A stretch of 64,000 nt of DNA. Origin: Coxiellaceae bacterium. Lineage in GTDB: Bacteria; Pseudomonadota; Gammaproteobacteria; Coxiellales; Coxiellaceae. The position numbers and the translations under genes are program-made. Below, in pieces: positions 8,135-16,924 of the stretch (position 1 is its first letter; every line of letters starts with the position of its first letter). The notes beneath the pieces are model-generated. The model made no database searches. It was not told where the DNA came from and saw nothing but the letters and a program-made list of their open reading frames with translations. Where the stretch lies: assembly GCA_011523685.1 (NCBI GenBank), contig WTGG01000001.1, forward strand, positions 1 through 64,000, written 5' to 3'.

Positions 8135-9855
8135 TAAGCTTCCCACAACTGATCAATCATCAGCTGCAATGTAGTTTGATTACGAAATGCATTAATATCT
8201 AAACGATAAACCACTTGCACTTGCTTGCAATCGTAATTAGGCCAAAGTTTTAAATCGACATTAAAACAAATCGCAGATATTGGATATTGCCCATCAGGAT
8301 GCTGCAACGTTAACTTTAAATGATGCCCCCCGACTAAGCGCTGCTCAATGACATTAAACACACCATCAAAAACAGGCTCAGGAAAGGCCTGCCCCCAAGG
8401 GCCTGAATGGCGCAACAAATGCGCCATATCCAATGTCAAATCATGAGAAGACAGCACACCATCAGTTAGCCATTTCTTTTGAAAAATATCGGGATCAGCC
8501 ATCTCTGCAACGACCTGATTAAAGCACTCAGTAAATTCATTGAGTTGCCGCTCATGAATACTCAGCCCTGCAGCCATCGCATGTCCACCAAACTTTATAA
8601 TTAAATCAGCATTTATGGCATCCATTCTAGCCAATACATCTCGCAGGTTTAATCCAGGAATAGAACGGCCAGAACCCTTTAATGTGCCATCACCCACCGC
8701 AGCAAACGCAATGACAGGACAATGCGTCTTATCTTTAATTCGCGAAGCAACCAATCCGACTACACCTTGATGCCAACTATTTTCATATAATGTCAGTGCG
8801 CATGCAGACTCATCTGCGAGCGATAAACGTTCAACAATCGCTATTGCCTCTTGCTTCATCTGCTGTTCGATTAACTTACGATCAACATTAAGCTGATCCA
8901 ATTGCTCAGCAATATCACGCGCACGCGCTGCATCTTGTGTTAACAAACACTCAATACCCAAAGACATATCATCTAAGCGCCCTGCTGCATTCAAACGTGG
9001 CGCAATCGCAAACCCAAAATCTGAGGTTAACAATGTTGCTGCTTCACGTTTAGAAACATTAATTAATGCCTGTAACCCAGGACGAACAGGAAACTGTCGA
9101 ATACGCGCTAAACCTTGATGCACTAAAACACGGTTATTTTTATCTAAAGGCACCAAATCAGCGACCGTACCTAATGCAACAAGATCTAAATAGTCACTCA
9201 TTTTAGGACAAGCAATCTGCTGCTGGTCAAACCACCCACTGTCTTTCAACCCTGCTCGCAAAGCGACCATCACGTAAAAAATAACACCAACACCCGCCAA
9301 AGCGGTACTAAGAAACTTATCTTCTGGCAAACTAGGATTAATTAAAATACAGTCTTCCGGTAACACTTCCCCCGGCAAGTGATGATCAGTTACCAATACA
9401 TCAATGCCCAACTCACGAGCACGTGCCACACCTGCAACACTGGAAATTCCATTATCTACTGTGACAATCAAGTCTGGTGACGACTGATGAGCGACATCAA
9501 CAATCTCAGGAGACAAGCCATAACCATAATCAAAACGATTAGGCACTAGATAATCGACATCCTTCGCTCCCATTGCTCGTAATGCTAACACTGCAAGTGT
9601 AGTGCTCGTAGCACCATCGACATCAAAGTCACCGACAATTAATATACGCTCACCATTTGCCAACGCTTGCATCAAACGTGCAACCGCCTGATTAATGTTT
9701 AATAAACTATCAAATGGTAATAGCTGTGATAAACCATATTCCATAGACTCTGGGTCTACTACATTTCGAGCACTCAAGATCCGCTGCAATACGGGTGGGA
9801 ATTGAGATAACGAAGTCAAATCGCCAATCGATCGGTGTTCAATAACAGCACTCAT
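8134..9855 (-). CDS. recJ: Single-stranded-DNA-specific 5'-3' exonuclease RecJ
   Basis: Metal-dependent 5'-3' ssDNA exonuclease acting in RecF-pathway recombination and mismatch repair. DHH-family motifs are visible: GDFDVDGATSTT near residue 75, VTVDNGIS, VTDHHLPG, and later the DHHA1 feature KFGGHAMAAGLSI. An OB-type C-terminal domain follows. The ATG at 9855 (MSAVIEHRS) is preceded by AGGA and is preferred over the longer frame starting at 9900. 573 residues, normal. First gene of a recJ-ychJ-trpR run. Confidence 0.95.
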   Translation of the reverse strand: MSAVIEHRSIGDLTSLSQFPPVLQRILSARNVVDPESMEYGLSQLLPFDSLLNINQAVARLMQALANGERILIVGDFDVDGATSTTLAVLALRAMGAKDVDYLVPNRFDYGYGLSPEIVDVAHQSSPDLIVTVDNGISSVAGVARARELGIDVLVTDHHLPGEVLPEDCILINPSLPEDKFLSTALAGVGVIFYVMVALRAGLKDSGWFDQQQIACPKMSDYLDLVALGTVADLVPLDKNNRVLVHQGLARIRQFPVRPGLQALINVSKREAATLLTSDFGFAIAPRLNAAGRLDDMSLGIECLLTQDAARARDIAEQLDQLNVDRKLIEQQMKQEAIAIVERLSLADESACALTLYENSWHQGVVGLVASRIKDKTHCPVIAFAAVGDGTLKGSGRSIPGLNLRDVLARMDAINADLIIKFGGHAMAAGLSIHERQLNEFTECFNQVVAEMADPDIFQKKWLTDGVLSSHDLTLDMAHLLRHSGPWGQAFPEPVFDGVFNVIEQRLVGGHHLKLTLQHPDGQYPISAICFNVDLKLWPNYDCKQVQVVYRLDINAFRNQTTLQLMIDQLWEA

Positions 9856-9971
9856 AACATATTTCCTATCACTTGAAGGTAACCATAGTATAGTAATCAC
9901 AGTCCGCTTTACAGCAACGCCACTGGTCGATAGACTCTTTTAAGGAAACTCACTCACTCAATATTAATTTC

Positions 9972-10529
9972 ATGAAAACTTTACCACCATTCCCAGTACT
10001 AACTATCAACGAATCCATCTCTTTACGCGAACACGCACCCACTGATGCCGAAGCATTTTTTAACTATTACACACACCCAAAGGTTACAGAGTTTAATATT
10101 GCAGCCCCAACACCAAAAACCTTACAAGAAGCTAAAGAAGAAGTAATGTATTGTCGCAGCCTATACTATCAAGGCCAAGGTATTTATTGGGCTATTTGTG
10201 AGCAACCCAACCCCGCAATGATTGGAGCAATCGGCATTCATCTTCGCAGTCAGCATCATGGCGAAATCCACTATGATCTTGACGTCAACTATTGGAACCG
10301 CGGCATCATGACACAAGCAATGGATACAGCGATTACCTACTGCTTCGAACAAATGAACCTCACAACATTAGAGGCACGCACACTCAAAGCTAACATTGCA
10401 TCTATCCGCATATTAGAAAAAATGGGCTTCAAACATGATCACTGTATTGAAAAATACACGTCTTACACTGGCCAACAATACACCATTGAAGTATACCAAT
10501 TACACCAAGGACAATATCTGACCAGGTAA
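9972..10529 (+). CDS. GNAT family N-acetyltransferase
   Basis: An 185-residue RimJ/RimL-type acetyltransferase that would transfer an acetyl group from acetyl-CoA to an amine. Visible landmarks are the N-terminal block SLREHAPTDAEAFFNYYTHP, the central GAIGIHLRSQHHGEIHYDLDVNYWNRGIMTQAM corresponding to the acetyl-CoA region, and the C-terminal LEARTLKANIASIRILEKMGF. The substrate (ribosomal protein, antibiotic or small amine) cannot be told. It stands alone on the plus strand and ends one base before the stop of convergent gpsA. Confidence 0.85.
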   Translation: MKTLPPFPVLTINESISLREHAPTDAEAFFNYYTHPKVTEFNIAAPTPKTLQEAKEEVMYCRSLYYQGQGIYWAICEQPNPAMIGAIGIHLRSQHHGEIHYDLDVNYWNRGIMTQAMDTAITYCFEQMNLTTLEARTLKANIASIRILEKMGFKHDHCIEKYTSYTGQQYTIEVYQLHQGQYLTR

Positions 10530-10530
10530 C

Positions 10531-11535
10531 TTATTCCATATCGGCACGTTGTCGACTCAACAAAGAGTCTAAACCTTCCTCTGGAGATACACACTGATAT
10601 AAAATACGATAAACCTGCTGAGTAATTGGCAGCTCAACACTGAGTGCCTCACCCAGAGCTAATAACTGGCGTGTATTGGGCAACCCTTCCACTTCTCCAC
10701 CAACCGAGGCCTGAGCATCTTGAATGGAAACACCTTGCCCAACAGCCAAACCAAAACGACGATTACGTGACTGATTATCAGAACAGGTTAAGACTAAGTC
10801 ACCCATACCAGCGAGACCTAATAACGTTGATTCTACCCCTCCAGCAGCAGAGAGCAATCGACGCATTTCAGCTATACCACGAGTTAATAATGCAGCACGT
10901 GTGTTAGCCCCCAAATCTAAACCAACCGTGATACCCATAGCGATCGCTAATACGTTCTTCATCACACCACATAATTGCACACCCAAAAAATCATCATTAG
11001 GATACACTCGAAAACAGGGGGCGTGTAGTCGTTCAGTTAACGAAGTCACAAAATCTGAATGATTACCAGACACACAAACAGCGGTAGGTAGCGCTTGCCC
11101 CACTTCTTTAGCGAAACTTGGACCTGAAACAATCGCCATAGCAACATCAGGACCCATAACTCTCACCACAGTCTCATGTAAAGGTTTTGCTGTATTAGGA
11201 TCCAATCCTTTAGTACCCCAAGCAATGCGCAATGATCGCTCCTGTAACTCTTTGAGTTGATGCAAGAAGCCACCAAAAGCTAAGCTTGGAATGACAATCA
11301 ACACATCTTCAATAGACTCAAGTGCTAATGACAGATTATCAAAGACACTCAAGGACTCAGGAAAAAGCACCCCGGGCAAATAACGTTCATTACAACGTTG
11401 CTCATGCAATTGCTGCATAAACTCCGGATTATGCCCCCATAAATGAACATATTGATGATTACGTGCCAGGTGAACCGCTAACGCGGTCCCCCAGGCACCA
11501 GCACCAACGACGAGGATCGGTGATGCCTTAACCAT
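10531..11535 (-). CDS. gpsA: NAD(P)-dependent glycerol-3-phosphate dehydrogenase
   Basis: Reduces dihydroxyacetone phosphate to sn-glycerol 3-phosphate, the backbone of phospholipids. The N-terminal Rossmann motif VVGAGAWGTALA is followed by VIPSLAF, KGLDP and GVMKNVLAIAMGITVGLDLGANTRAALLTRG, a block that includes the catalytic lysine. 334 residues, normal. It closes the yibN-grxC-secB-gpsA order known from enteric bacteria, only two bases after secB. Cytoplasmic. Confidence 0.96.
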   Translation of the reverse strand: MVKASPILVVGAGAWGTALAVHLARNHQYVHLWGHNPEFMQQLHEQRCNERYLPGVLFPESLSVFDNLSLALESIEDVLIVIPSLAFGGFLHQLKELQERSLRIAWGTKGLDPNTAKPLHETVVRVMGPDVAMAIVSGPSFAKEVGQALPTAVCVSGNHSDFVTSLTERLHAPCFRVYPNDDFLGVQLCGVMKNVLAIAMGITVGLDLGANTRAALLTRGIAEMRRLLSAAGGVESTLLGLAGMGDLVLTCSDNQSRNRRFGLAVGQGVSIQDAQASVGGEVEGLPNTRQLLALGEALSVELPITQQVYRILYQCVSPEEGLDSLLSRQRADME

Positions 11536-11537
11536 AA

Positions 11538-12047
11538 TTAGGCCTGATCAGTAGTTGAAGATGTACCTTCAGCTTTAGCTGTGAGCTCTTGCTGATGTTT
11601 TTCATATAACGCGTCAAAGTTAACTGGCGCTAGATAGAGCTGAGGAAAACCTGCCTTGATCACAGCATCTGTCACTACTTGACGGGCATAAGGGTACAGC
11701 AAGTTAGGGCAATAACTTCCTAACATTGGGCGCACCTGCTCATCATCAAAACCCGACAAAGTAAAAATACCAGCCTGCTTTGCCTCTACTAAGAAAGCTG
11801 TTTCTTCACCCACTTTAACCGTTACGGTGACCGTTAATTCAACTTCATGCGCATCATCACTAAGCTTTGAAGTTTTTGTCCCCAAATCCATATGTAATTC
11901 AGGCTGCCACTGCTTAGTAAAAATCGCAGGTGAATTAGGTGATTCTAGAGATAAATCTTTAATATAGATTCTTTGAACAGCGAACTGAGGGCCCGCATTG
12001 GCACTCCCATTCGCTTGACCATTCGTTGCTTGCTTTTCAACTGCCAT
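11538..12047 (-). CDS. secB: Protein-export chaperone SecB
   Basis: Tetrameric cytoplasmic chaperone that keeps preproteins unfolded and hands them to SecA. Characteristic segments are [19 protein letters not shown], the acidic beta strands [11 protein letters not shown], and [36 protein letters not shown]. 169 residues. The N-terminal 20 residues are Ala/Gly/Asn-rich and low complexity. It lies between grxC and gpsA, as in E. coli. Confidence 0.96.
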   Translation of the reverse strand: MAVEKQATNGQANGSANAGPQFAVQRIYIKDLSLESPNSPAIFTKQWQPELHMDLGTKTSKLSDDAHEVELTVTVTVKVGEETAFLVEAKQAGIFTLSGFDDEQVRPMLGSYCPNLLYPYARQVVTDAVIKAGFPQLYLAPVNFDALYEKHQQELTAKAEGTSSTTDQA

Positions 12048-12068
12048 TTTACTCCCCTTATGTTGTAT

Positions 12069-12323
12069 TTATTTTAATAACGTATCTAATTTACCCGCAT
12101 CATTTAAAGCTTTCAAATCATCAAAACCACCGATAGGCTGGCCTTTTATAATAATTTGTGGAACTGTTCGTGCATTAGGGACAATTTCCTCCATTGCAGA
12201 AAAAGCGATCGGATCAAGATCAATACGTTGCTCTTCAAATGCAACACCTTTTTCAGTTAACAAGTTCTTAGCATGCACACAATACGGACAATTTGCTTTT
12301 GAGTAGATAATCACATCAGCCAT
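12069..12323 (-). CDS. grxC: Glutaredoxin 3
   Basis: An 84-residue dithiol glutaredoxin with the active-site CPYC at residues 13-16 and the glutathione-binding TVPQI and GGFDDL elements. It reduces protein disulfides and glutathione mixed disulfides in the cytoplasm. Its start overlaps the end of the rhodanese gene by one base, and secB follows after 21 bases. The match to the GrxC order and length is very good. Confidence 0.95.
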   Translation of the reverse strand: MADVIIYSKANCPYCVHAKNLLTEKGVAFEEQRIDLDPIAFSAMEEIVPNARTVPQIIIKGQPIGGFDDLKALNDAGKLDTLLK

Positions 12324-12790
12324 TATTTTCTTCCTTTCTTATTTTTTTTGGATTGTTTTTTATTTTCTTCAATCACTGGCATAGACGCCTGACGCCATGC
12401 ATCCATACCACCTTTGAGAATCTTCACATTCAAAAGTCCTTTCTTTTTCAACTGTTGAAAAACACTCAGCGCGGTTTGACCGCGTTGACAGACCAACACA
12501 ACATTCATAGTCTCTTCTTTAGGTAACCGATCTGCGTCTGACACGACATCAGCCTTAGAGATATTTTTCGAACCCAAAATATGCCCGGATGAAAAAAGTG
12601 CAGCATCCCTCAAATCCACAACATAAGCTTGCTCTTGATTCATTAACGAGACCAACTCTGTAGGAGAAATTTTCTGCTTACCCCCTTGAGCACGTGACTC
12701 CTCAATAATCAACATAATCAGTAAAACAATAAAAATACCGCTTAACTGCCAATGAGAGATCAAGAAAGAAACAATCTGATGAAAATCCAT
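12323..12790 (-). CDS. yibN: Membrane-anchored rhodanese-like protein (YibN type)
   Basis: An N-terminal membrane helix (about residues 6-30, HWQLSGIFIVLLIMLII) is followed by one rhodanese domain with the active loop CQRGQTAL, whose Cys would carry the persulfide. The Lys-rich C-terminus (KKQSKKNKKGRK) may bind membrane or nucleic acid. I chose the ATG at 12790 (MDFHQIVSF) because the longer frame adds an unlikely N-terminus; AGG lies upstream. It heads the yibN-grxC-secB-gpsA operon. E. coli YibN has the same plan; its sulfur acceptor is unclear. Confidence 0.88.
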   Translation of the reverse strand: MDFHQIVSFLISHWQLSGIFIVLLIMLIIEESRAQGGKQKISPTELVSLMNQEQAYVVDLRDAALFSSGHILGSKNISKADVVSDADRLPKEETMNVVLVCQRGQTALSVFQQLKKKGLLNVKILKGGMDAWRQASMPVIEENKKQSKKNKKGRK

Positions 12791-12879
12791 AACACCTACC
12801 CTTATTCGATGAGGGCACAGTATACAGGAAAGTCTGCCAGACAAAAGAGCCTTGACTTAATGATCATGATTTTTACGCA

Positions 12880-14241
12880 TCACTTCACACAAATCACTTT
12901 AGCCTGCATAAATTCTTTCAAACCGTCCTCAGATAATTCACACCCAACACCTGATGCTTTAATACCTCCAATCGGAAATCTAGGATCAGATGCTACAGGC
13001 GCATTAATATAACAACTCCCTGCTTCTAGGTGTGATAAAGCTAATTGACGTCCTCGTTCTTTATTTGAAGTGCATATAACTGCTCCTAAACCGTAGATCG
13101 TCTGACTAGCTAACTGGAAAGCTTCTTCTTCAGTCTCGGCACGTACAATACTCACTACAGGACCAAACAACTCCTCATCAAATGCAGCCATACCAGGTAA
13201 GACACCTGCCAGCACTGTAGGTGGATAGAAAAAACCATCACCCTCAGGAACCTCCCCACCGCACAACAGCTCAGCACCAGCCGCCATACTAGATTGAATT
13301 TGCTCATGTAAATGATGCCTTAAATCTTCTCGAGCTAATGGCCCAAGATTCGTAGTAGCGTCTAGGGGATCAGCACAGCGGTATTGCTGAATCTTATCAA
13401 GCACACAGTGCAACCATTGATCACAAATATCTCCCATAACGATACAGCGCTTAGGCGCAATGCATATCTGCCCTGCATTCAGCATTCTTGCAGCCACAGA
13501 AATCTCTGCAGCCAGCTCAATATCCGCATCACTCAAGATAACACAGGGGTCTGACCCTCCCAGCTCTAATGAAACCTTCTTTAAAGCAGAGCCAGCTTGA
13601 GCCCCAACAACTCTTCCAGCTGCAGCACTACCAGTCAACGCCACGCCTTTAACCCTATCATCATGAATGATCGCTTCTACCTGATCAACATCCACAACTA
13701 AAGTCGTAAACACACCTTTTGGGAAACCCGCCTCTTCAAATAAACTCGCAATTTTTACAGCACACCCTGTGACATTTGGTGCATGCTTTAACAGAACCAC
13801 ATTACCAGCCAATACTTGACTCACTGCAAACCGAAACACCTGCCACAATGGAAAATTCCACGGCATTATAGCCAACAAAACACCCAGTGGCTCATAATGA
13901 ACCGCACTATAGTGAAACTCTGTCTGGACCACTTCTGGCTGTAACCACTTCTCTATATGATCAACTTGATACTGGCATAACAGGCTACATTTTTTAACCT
14001 CAGCAATCGACTGTGATAATGGCTTACCCATTTCCTCAGTCATTAATGTAGCAATCTCAAGTTCCTGAGACTTAAGCAACGACTGTAAAGCCATCATATA
14101 ATCACACCTTACAGAAAGTGAAAGATTTTTCCATTGAGAGAACTGTTCGTCGGCTATCGCCAAAGCACCATCGATTTTTTTTAATGTTAACGGTGAATAT
14201 TCCTGGAGAAGCATACCGTTTGCTGGATTATAAGTATTCAA
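12880..14241 (-). CDS. Aldehyde dehydrogenase, succinate-semialdehyde dehydrogenase type (Sad/GabD)
   Basis: NAD(P)-dependent oxidation of an aldehyde to the acid, most likely succinate semialdehyde to succinate. Seen: IMPWNFPLWQ, the cofactor loop GSAAAGRVVGAQAG, the catalytic glutamate block LELGGSDPCVIL, and NAGQICIAPKR with the nucleophilic cysteine. 453 residues, the compact length of the E. coli Sad/YneI subgroup rather than the about 480 of GabD. It is transcribed away from the TPP riboswitch and has no visible gab partner. Substrate is inferred from family resemblance only. Confidence 0.85.
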   Translation of the reverse strand: MNTYNPANGMLLQEYSPLTLKKIDGALAIADEQFSQWKNLSLSVRCDYMMALQSLLKSQELEIATLMTEEMGKPLSQSIAEVKKCSLLCQYQVDHIEKWLQPEVVQTEFHYSAVHYEPLGVLLAIMPWNFPLWQVFRFAVSQVLAGNVVLLKHAPNVTGCAVKIASLFEEAGFPKGVFTTLVVDVDQVEAIIHDDRVKGVALTGSAAAGRVVGAQAGSALKKVSLELGGSDPCVILSDADIELAAEISVAARMLNAGQICIAPKRCIVMGDICDQWLHCVLDKIQQYRCADPLDATTNLGPLAREDLRHHLHEQIQSSMAAGAELLCGGEVPEGDGFFYPPTVLAGVLPGMAAFDEELFGPVVSIVRAETEEEAFQLASQTIYGLGAVICTSNKERGRQLALSHLEAGSCYINAPVASDPRFPIGGIKASGVGCELSEDGLKEFMQAKVICVK

Positions 14242-14337
14242 TATTATGACCCCTTAAATACTGACATCTTGAAATAACACTCTAACAAAAAAACAACCTC
14301 TTTACTTTGCCGACAAGCTAATTTAATATCCCGGTTC

Positions 14338-14416
14338 GTCAGGGGTGCGCCATTATGCGCTGAGAAGAGCCATCTAACCCTTAGAACCTGATCTAGAAAT
14401 ACTAGCGTAGGAAGAC
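14338..14416 (+). promoter_or_regulatory. TPP riboswitch (THI element)
   Basis: The conserved THI blocks appear in order and spacing: GGGGTGC (14342-14348), GCTGAGA (14359-14365), ACCCTT (14377-14382), GAACCTGATCTAG (14384-14396), and CTAGCGTAGGA (14402-14412). CTAG/CTAG forms the inner helix. The closing P1 is short, GTC at 14338-14340 with GAC at 14414-14416. Only six bases separate the aptamer from the ATG at 14423, and the probable Shine-Dalgarno AGGA (14409-14412) lies inside the conserved 3' block. TPP binding would therefore be expected to block ribosome access directly, without a separate expression platform. Confidence 0.93.
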
Positions 14417-14422
14417 AAACAT

Positions 14423-15091
14423 ATGACATTACCTTCATTCGGCTCATACACCCTAACAATATCAACAGCCCTCTACACTGTGTGGCTACTACCACAGATT
14501 TTATATAACTTTCGTCATCACAATATTACTGAGACGAGCTTCCTTATGCATGCTTTCATTATGATGGGCTGTGCCTTTGATTTGAATTATGGGCTAGGCG
14601 CACACCTACCGATCCAATACTTATGGGTATCTTGTTTAAACCTAACCCTATTAATCATCCAGCACTACCAATGGTTCTCACATAGCAAAACAACGACTTT
14701 AACTATTTACTGGTTACTACTCAGCTTTCTCGTAATCAGCTTAATAACCTACTCCGCATTATCACATCACTATAACTCGACAACACCTAAAAATGTCATC
14801 TTAGCCTTTGGATGGCTAGCTAATGGCAGCTTCCTCCTCTACCCAGTGCCTCAAATTATCAAGCAATATCACAACCACAGTGCAACTGGAATCAGTGTAA
14901 CCTTTATCTTTCTAAGCCTTATTCTAAACTTGCTAGACCTATTCAGCGCATATGCACTAGCCTGGCCAAAACCTAGCTATATAGGGCCGTTTATACTCAT
15001 CAATTGCCAACTTATATTGCTCTATCAACACTACTTTTATCACCCTAGAAGAAATAACGCACATGAAAAAACAAGCACTGATTATTGCTAA
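14423..15091 (+). CDS. PQ-loop repeat membrane protein, candidate thiamine transporter
   Basis: A 222-residue polytopic protein with two PQ-loop repeats: LLPQILYNFRHHNITETS near residues 22-39 and PVPQIIKQYHNHSATGIS near residues 148-165, separated by further hydrophobic segments, about seven in all. This is the SWEET/PQ-loop (MtN3-like) layout. The family moves sugars, amino acids or vitamins. The gene starts immediately after a TPP riboswitch and overlaps a thiamine pyrophosphokinase gene by 29 bases, so I infer that it imports thiamine or a precursor. It does not look like ThiT, PnuT or an ABC component. The function is a context inference; the family call is firmer. Confidence 0.8.
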   Translation: MTLPSFGSYTLTISTALYTVWLLPQILYNFRHHNITETSFLMHAFIMMGCAFDLNYGLGAHLPIQYLWVSCLNLTLLIIQHYQWFSHSKTTTLTIYWLLLSFLVISLITYSALSHHYNSTTPKNVILAFGWLANGSFLLYPVPQIIKQYHNHSATGISVTFIFLSLILNLLDLFSAYALAWPKPSYIGPFILINCQLILLYQHYFYHPRRNNAHEKTSTDYC

Positions 15092-15692
15092 TGGGTCACA
15101 AAATTCATTAGCAAATATTATCCGCTACAGCGAAAATCGTAGCGTTATTGCACTCGACGGAGCATACAACCAACTAAGCAGTGAGTCGATTACAATAGAT
15201 AGCATTATTGGTGATCTCGATTCAATCACACCAGAAGCATCACTAAAAGCAAAACAATTAGGGGTGAAAATCATTCATGCTGCCAATCAAAATTACACTG
15301 ATCTAGATAAAGCTATCCAATACCTTGATCAACAGCATTTCTCAGATATTATCATTCTTAATGCAACTGGCTTTCGTATGGACCATACACTCCATAATCT
15401 ACAACTACTATCACGGCACTACCAGCCACATCGCCCTATAAAAATAATTACTAAAACTGAAACAATCACTTTAGTGAAAGACAATACCATTACATTAACG
15501 GGCGAATCTGAAACTGGCATAGGTATAATAGGAGCACCAAAAGGCATTGTCAGCAGCCAAGGGCTTATGTATGACATGGATAAATTAACACTAGAGTTTG
15601 GCTACCGAGACTCGACAAGTAATTGCCTAAAACATCAAAACGCAACACTAACGGTTAACGGGCAAATACTGCTTACTCAACACCTTCTGTAA
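15063..15692 (+). CDS. thiN: Thiamine pyrophosphokinase
   Basis: Transfers pyrophosphate from ATP to thiamine to make TPP directly, the salvage route for imported thiamine. Motifs are LDGAYNQL, IGDLDSI with metal-binding acids, NYTDLDKAI, and NATGFRMDHTLHNLQLL. The C-terminal beta sandwich contains the SSQGLMYDM and STSNCL elements that shape the thiamine site. 209 residues. Its ATG lies within the last 29 bases of the PQ-loop gene, giving overlapping, probably coupled translation under the same TPP riboswitch. No thiC, thiE or other synthesis gene is nearby. Confidence 0.93.
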   Translation: MKKQALIIANGSQNSLANIIRYSENRSVIALDGAYNQLSSESITIDSIIGDLDSITPEASLKAKQLGVKIIHAANQNYTDLDKAIQYLDQQHFSDIIILNATGFRMDHTLHNLQLLSRHYQPHRPIKIITKTETITLVKDNTITLTGESETGIGIIGAPKGIVSSQGLMYDMDKLTLEFGYRDSTSNCLKHQNATLTVNGQILLTQHLL

Positions 15693-15778
15693 TTACTGTT
15701 TAAAATCAGACACTCATTATATTATGCACAAATCTCTGATACACTCGATTATCTCTATCACAAAAAACTATAGACTTC

Positions 15779-16897
15779 ATGTTTCGATACAGCCTCTTAA
15801 TACTACTTTCTGTATACGGATTACTCACCATAAACATAACTGTTTTCGCTGAAAGCAGCTCACTATCGACTATTAATCAAAAAATTTCATCCATCAAACA
15901 ACAACTCAATAAAGACACCTCAAACCGCAATCAATTACAAAAAAAACTTAAAAATTTAGATGAACAAACTGCGACACTCTCAAAATCCATCCAAAAAACT
16001 CAACGACAGGCTAAACAAAAGAGAATCCGTATTCGTAAACTAGAACAACAGAAAGATCAATTTCAAAACACACTACATCGTCAAAAAAAACAACTTATTC
16101 AAGAGCTCCAGGCAGCCTACATGGCTAGTCGACAACCCTACCTTAAACTATTACTAAGCCAACACAACCCACAAGAACTTAACCGAATTGCACAATATTA
16201 TCGCTATCTACATGAATACCAAGAAAAACGCATCAATGCACTTGAAAAAACCATAGAAAATATTCAGGCTAATAAACAACAATTGCATAAAGAACAACAA
16301 CAACTTCAACAACTAGCGTCTCAACAAAAAAAACAAAAATCCTCTCTTACGAAAACTTCGCAGCAAAGAAAAACACTAATACACACCATTAATGAAAAAA
16401 TTAAAGCTCACAATCAATCTCTCAACGTGCTCAACCAAAATAAAATACAACTGAACCAAACCATACAACAACTCAATAAACCCGATATACCATCTAACCG
16501 ACTCTTTACTGATCAAAAAGGATCACTATCATGGCCTACCAAAGGTCGCATTACTCATCATTTTGGTACCAAAATACAACAAAGCGAGTTAACATGGTCT
16601 GGCGTTGTCGTACGAGCACCTGAAGGACAGCCTGTAAAAGCCATCGCCAGTGGTGATGTGATATTTGCTAAATGGCTATCTGGTTACGGGCTCCTAGTTA
16701 TCATAAATCACGGAGATGGTTACATGAGCCTATATGGAAGAAACCAAGCCATTTACACCAAAGAGGGTGACCATGTTGATGCTGGGCAACAGATTGCAAC
16801 CGTGGGCCAAACCGGTGGCTTTGATAGCCCTAGTCTATATTTTGCCATTCGCCACAATGCGAAACCTCTAAATCCGTCACTATGGTGTCACGCCTAA
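15779..16897 (+). CDS. envC: Murein hydrolase activator EnvC
   Basis: Periplasmic activator of the cell-separation amidases AmiA/AmiB, recruited by FtsEX. A signal peptide (about residues 1-24) is followed by a long Gln/Lys-rich coiled coil (about 30-235) and a C-terminal LytM domain. The LytM domain lacks the zinc ligands of active M23 peptidases: LTWSGVVV, LYGRNQ and SLYFAIR stand where histidines would be. This is the known EnvC degeneracy and supports an activator role. 372 residues. ctpA follows after 27 bases. Confidence 0.92.
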   Translation: MFRYSLLILLSVYGLLTINITVFAESSSLSTINQKISSIKQQLNKDTSNRNQLQKKLKNLDEQTATLSKSIQKTQRQAKQKRIRIRKLEQQKDQFQNTLHRQKKQLIQELQAAYMASRQPYLKLLLSQHNPQELNRIAQYYRYLHEYQEKRINALEKTIENIQANKQQLHKEQQQLQQLASQQKKQKSSLTKTSQQRKTLIHTINEKIKAHNQSLNVLNQNKIQLNQTIQQLNKPDIPSNRLFTDQKGSLSWPTKGRITHHFGTKIQQSELTWSGVVVRAPEGQPVKAIASGDVIFAKWLSGYGLLVIINHGDGYMSLYGRNQAIYTKEGDHVDAGQQIATVGQTGGFDSPSLYFAIRHNAKPLNPSLWCHA

Positions 16898-16924
16898 CTC
16901 AGCTCTTAAACAAGGAATGTATCA

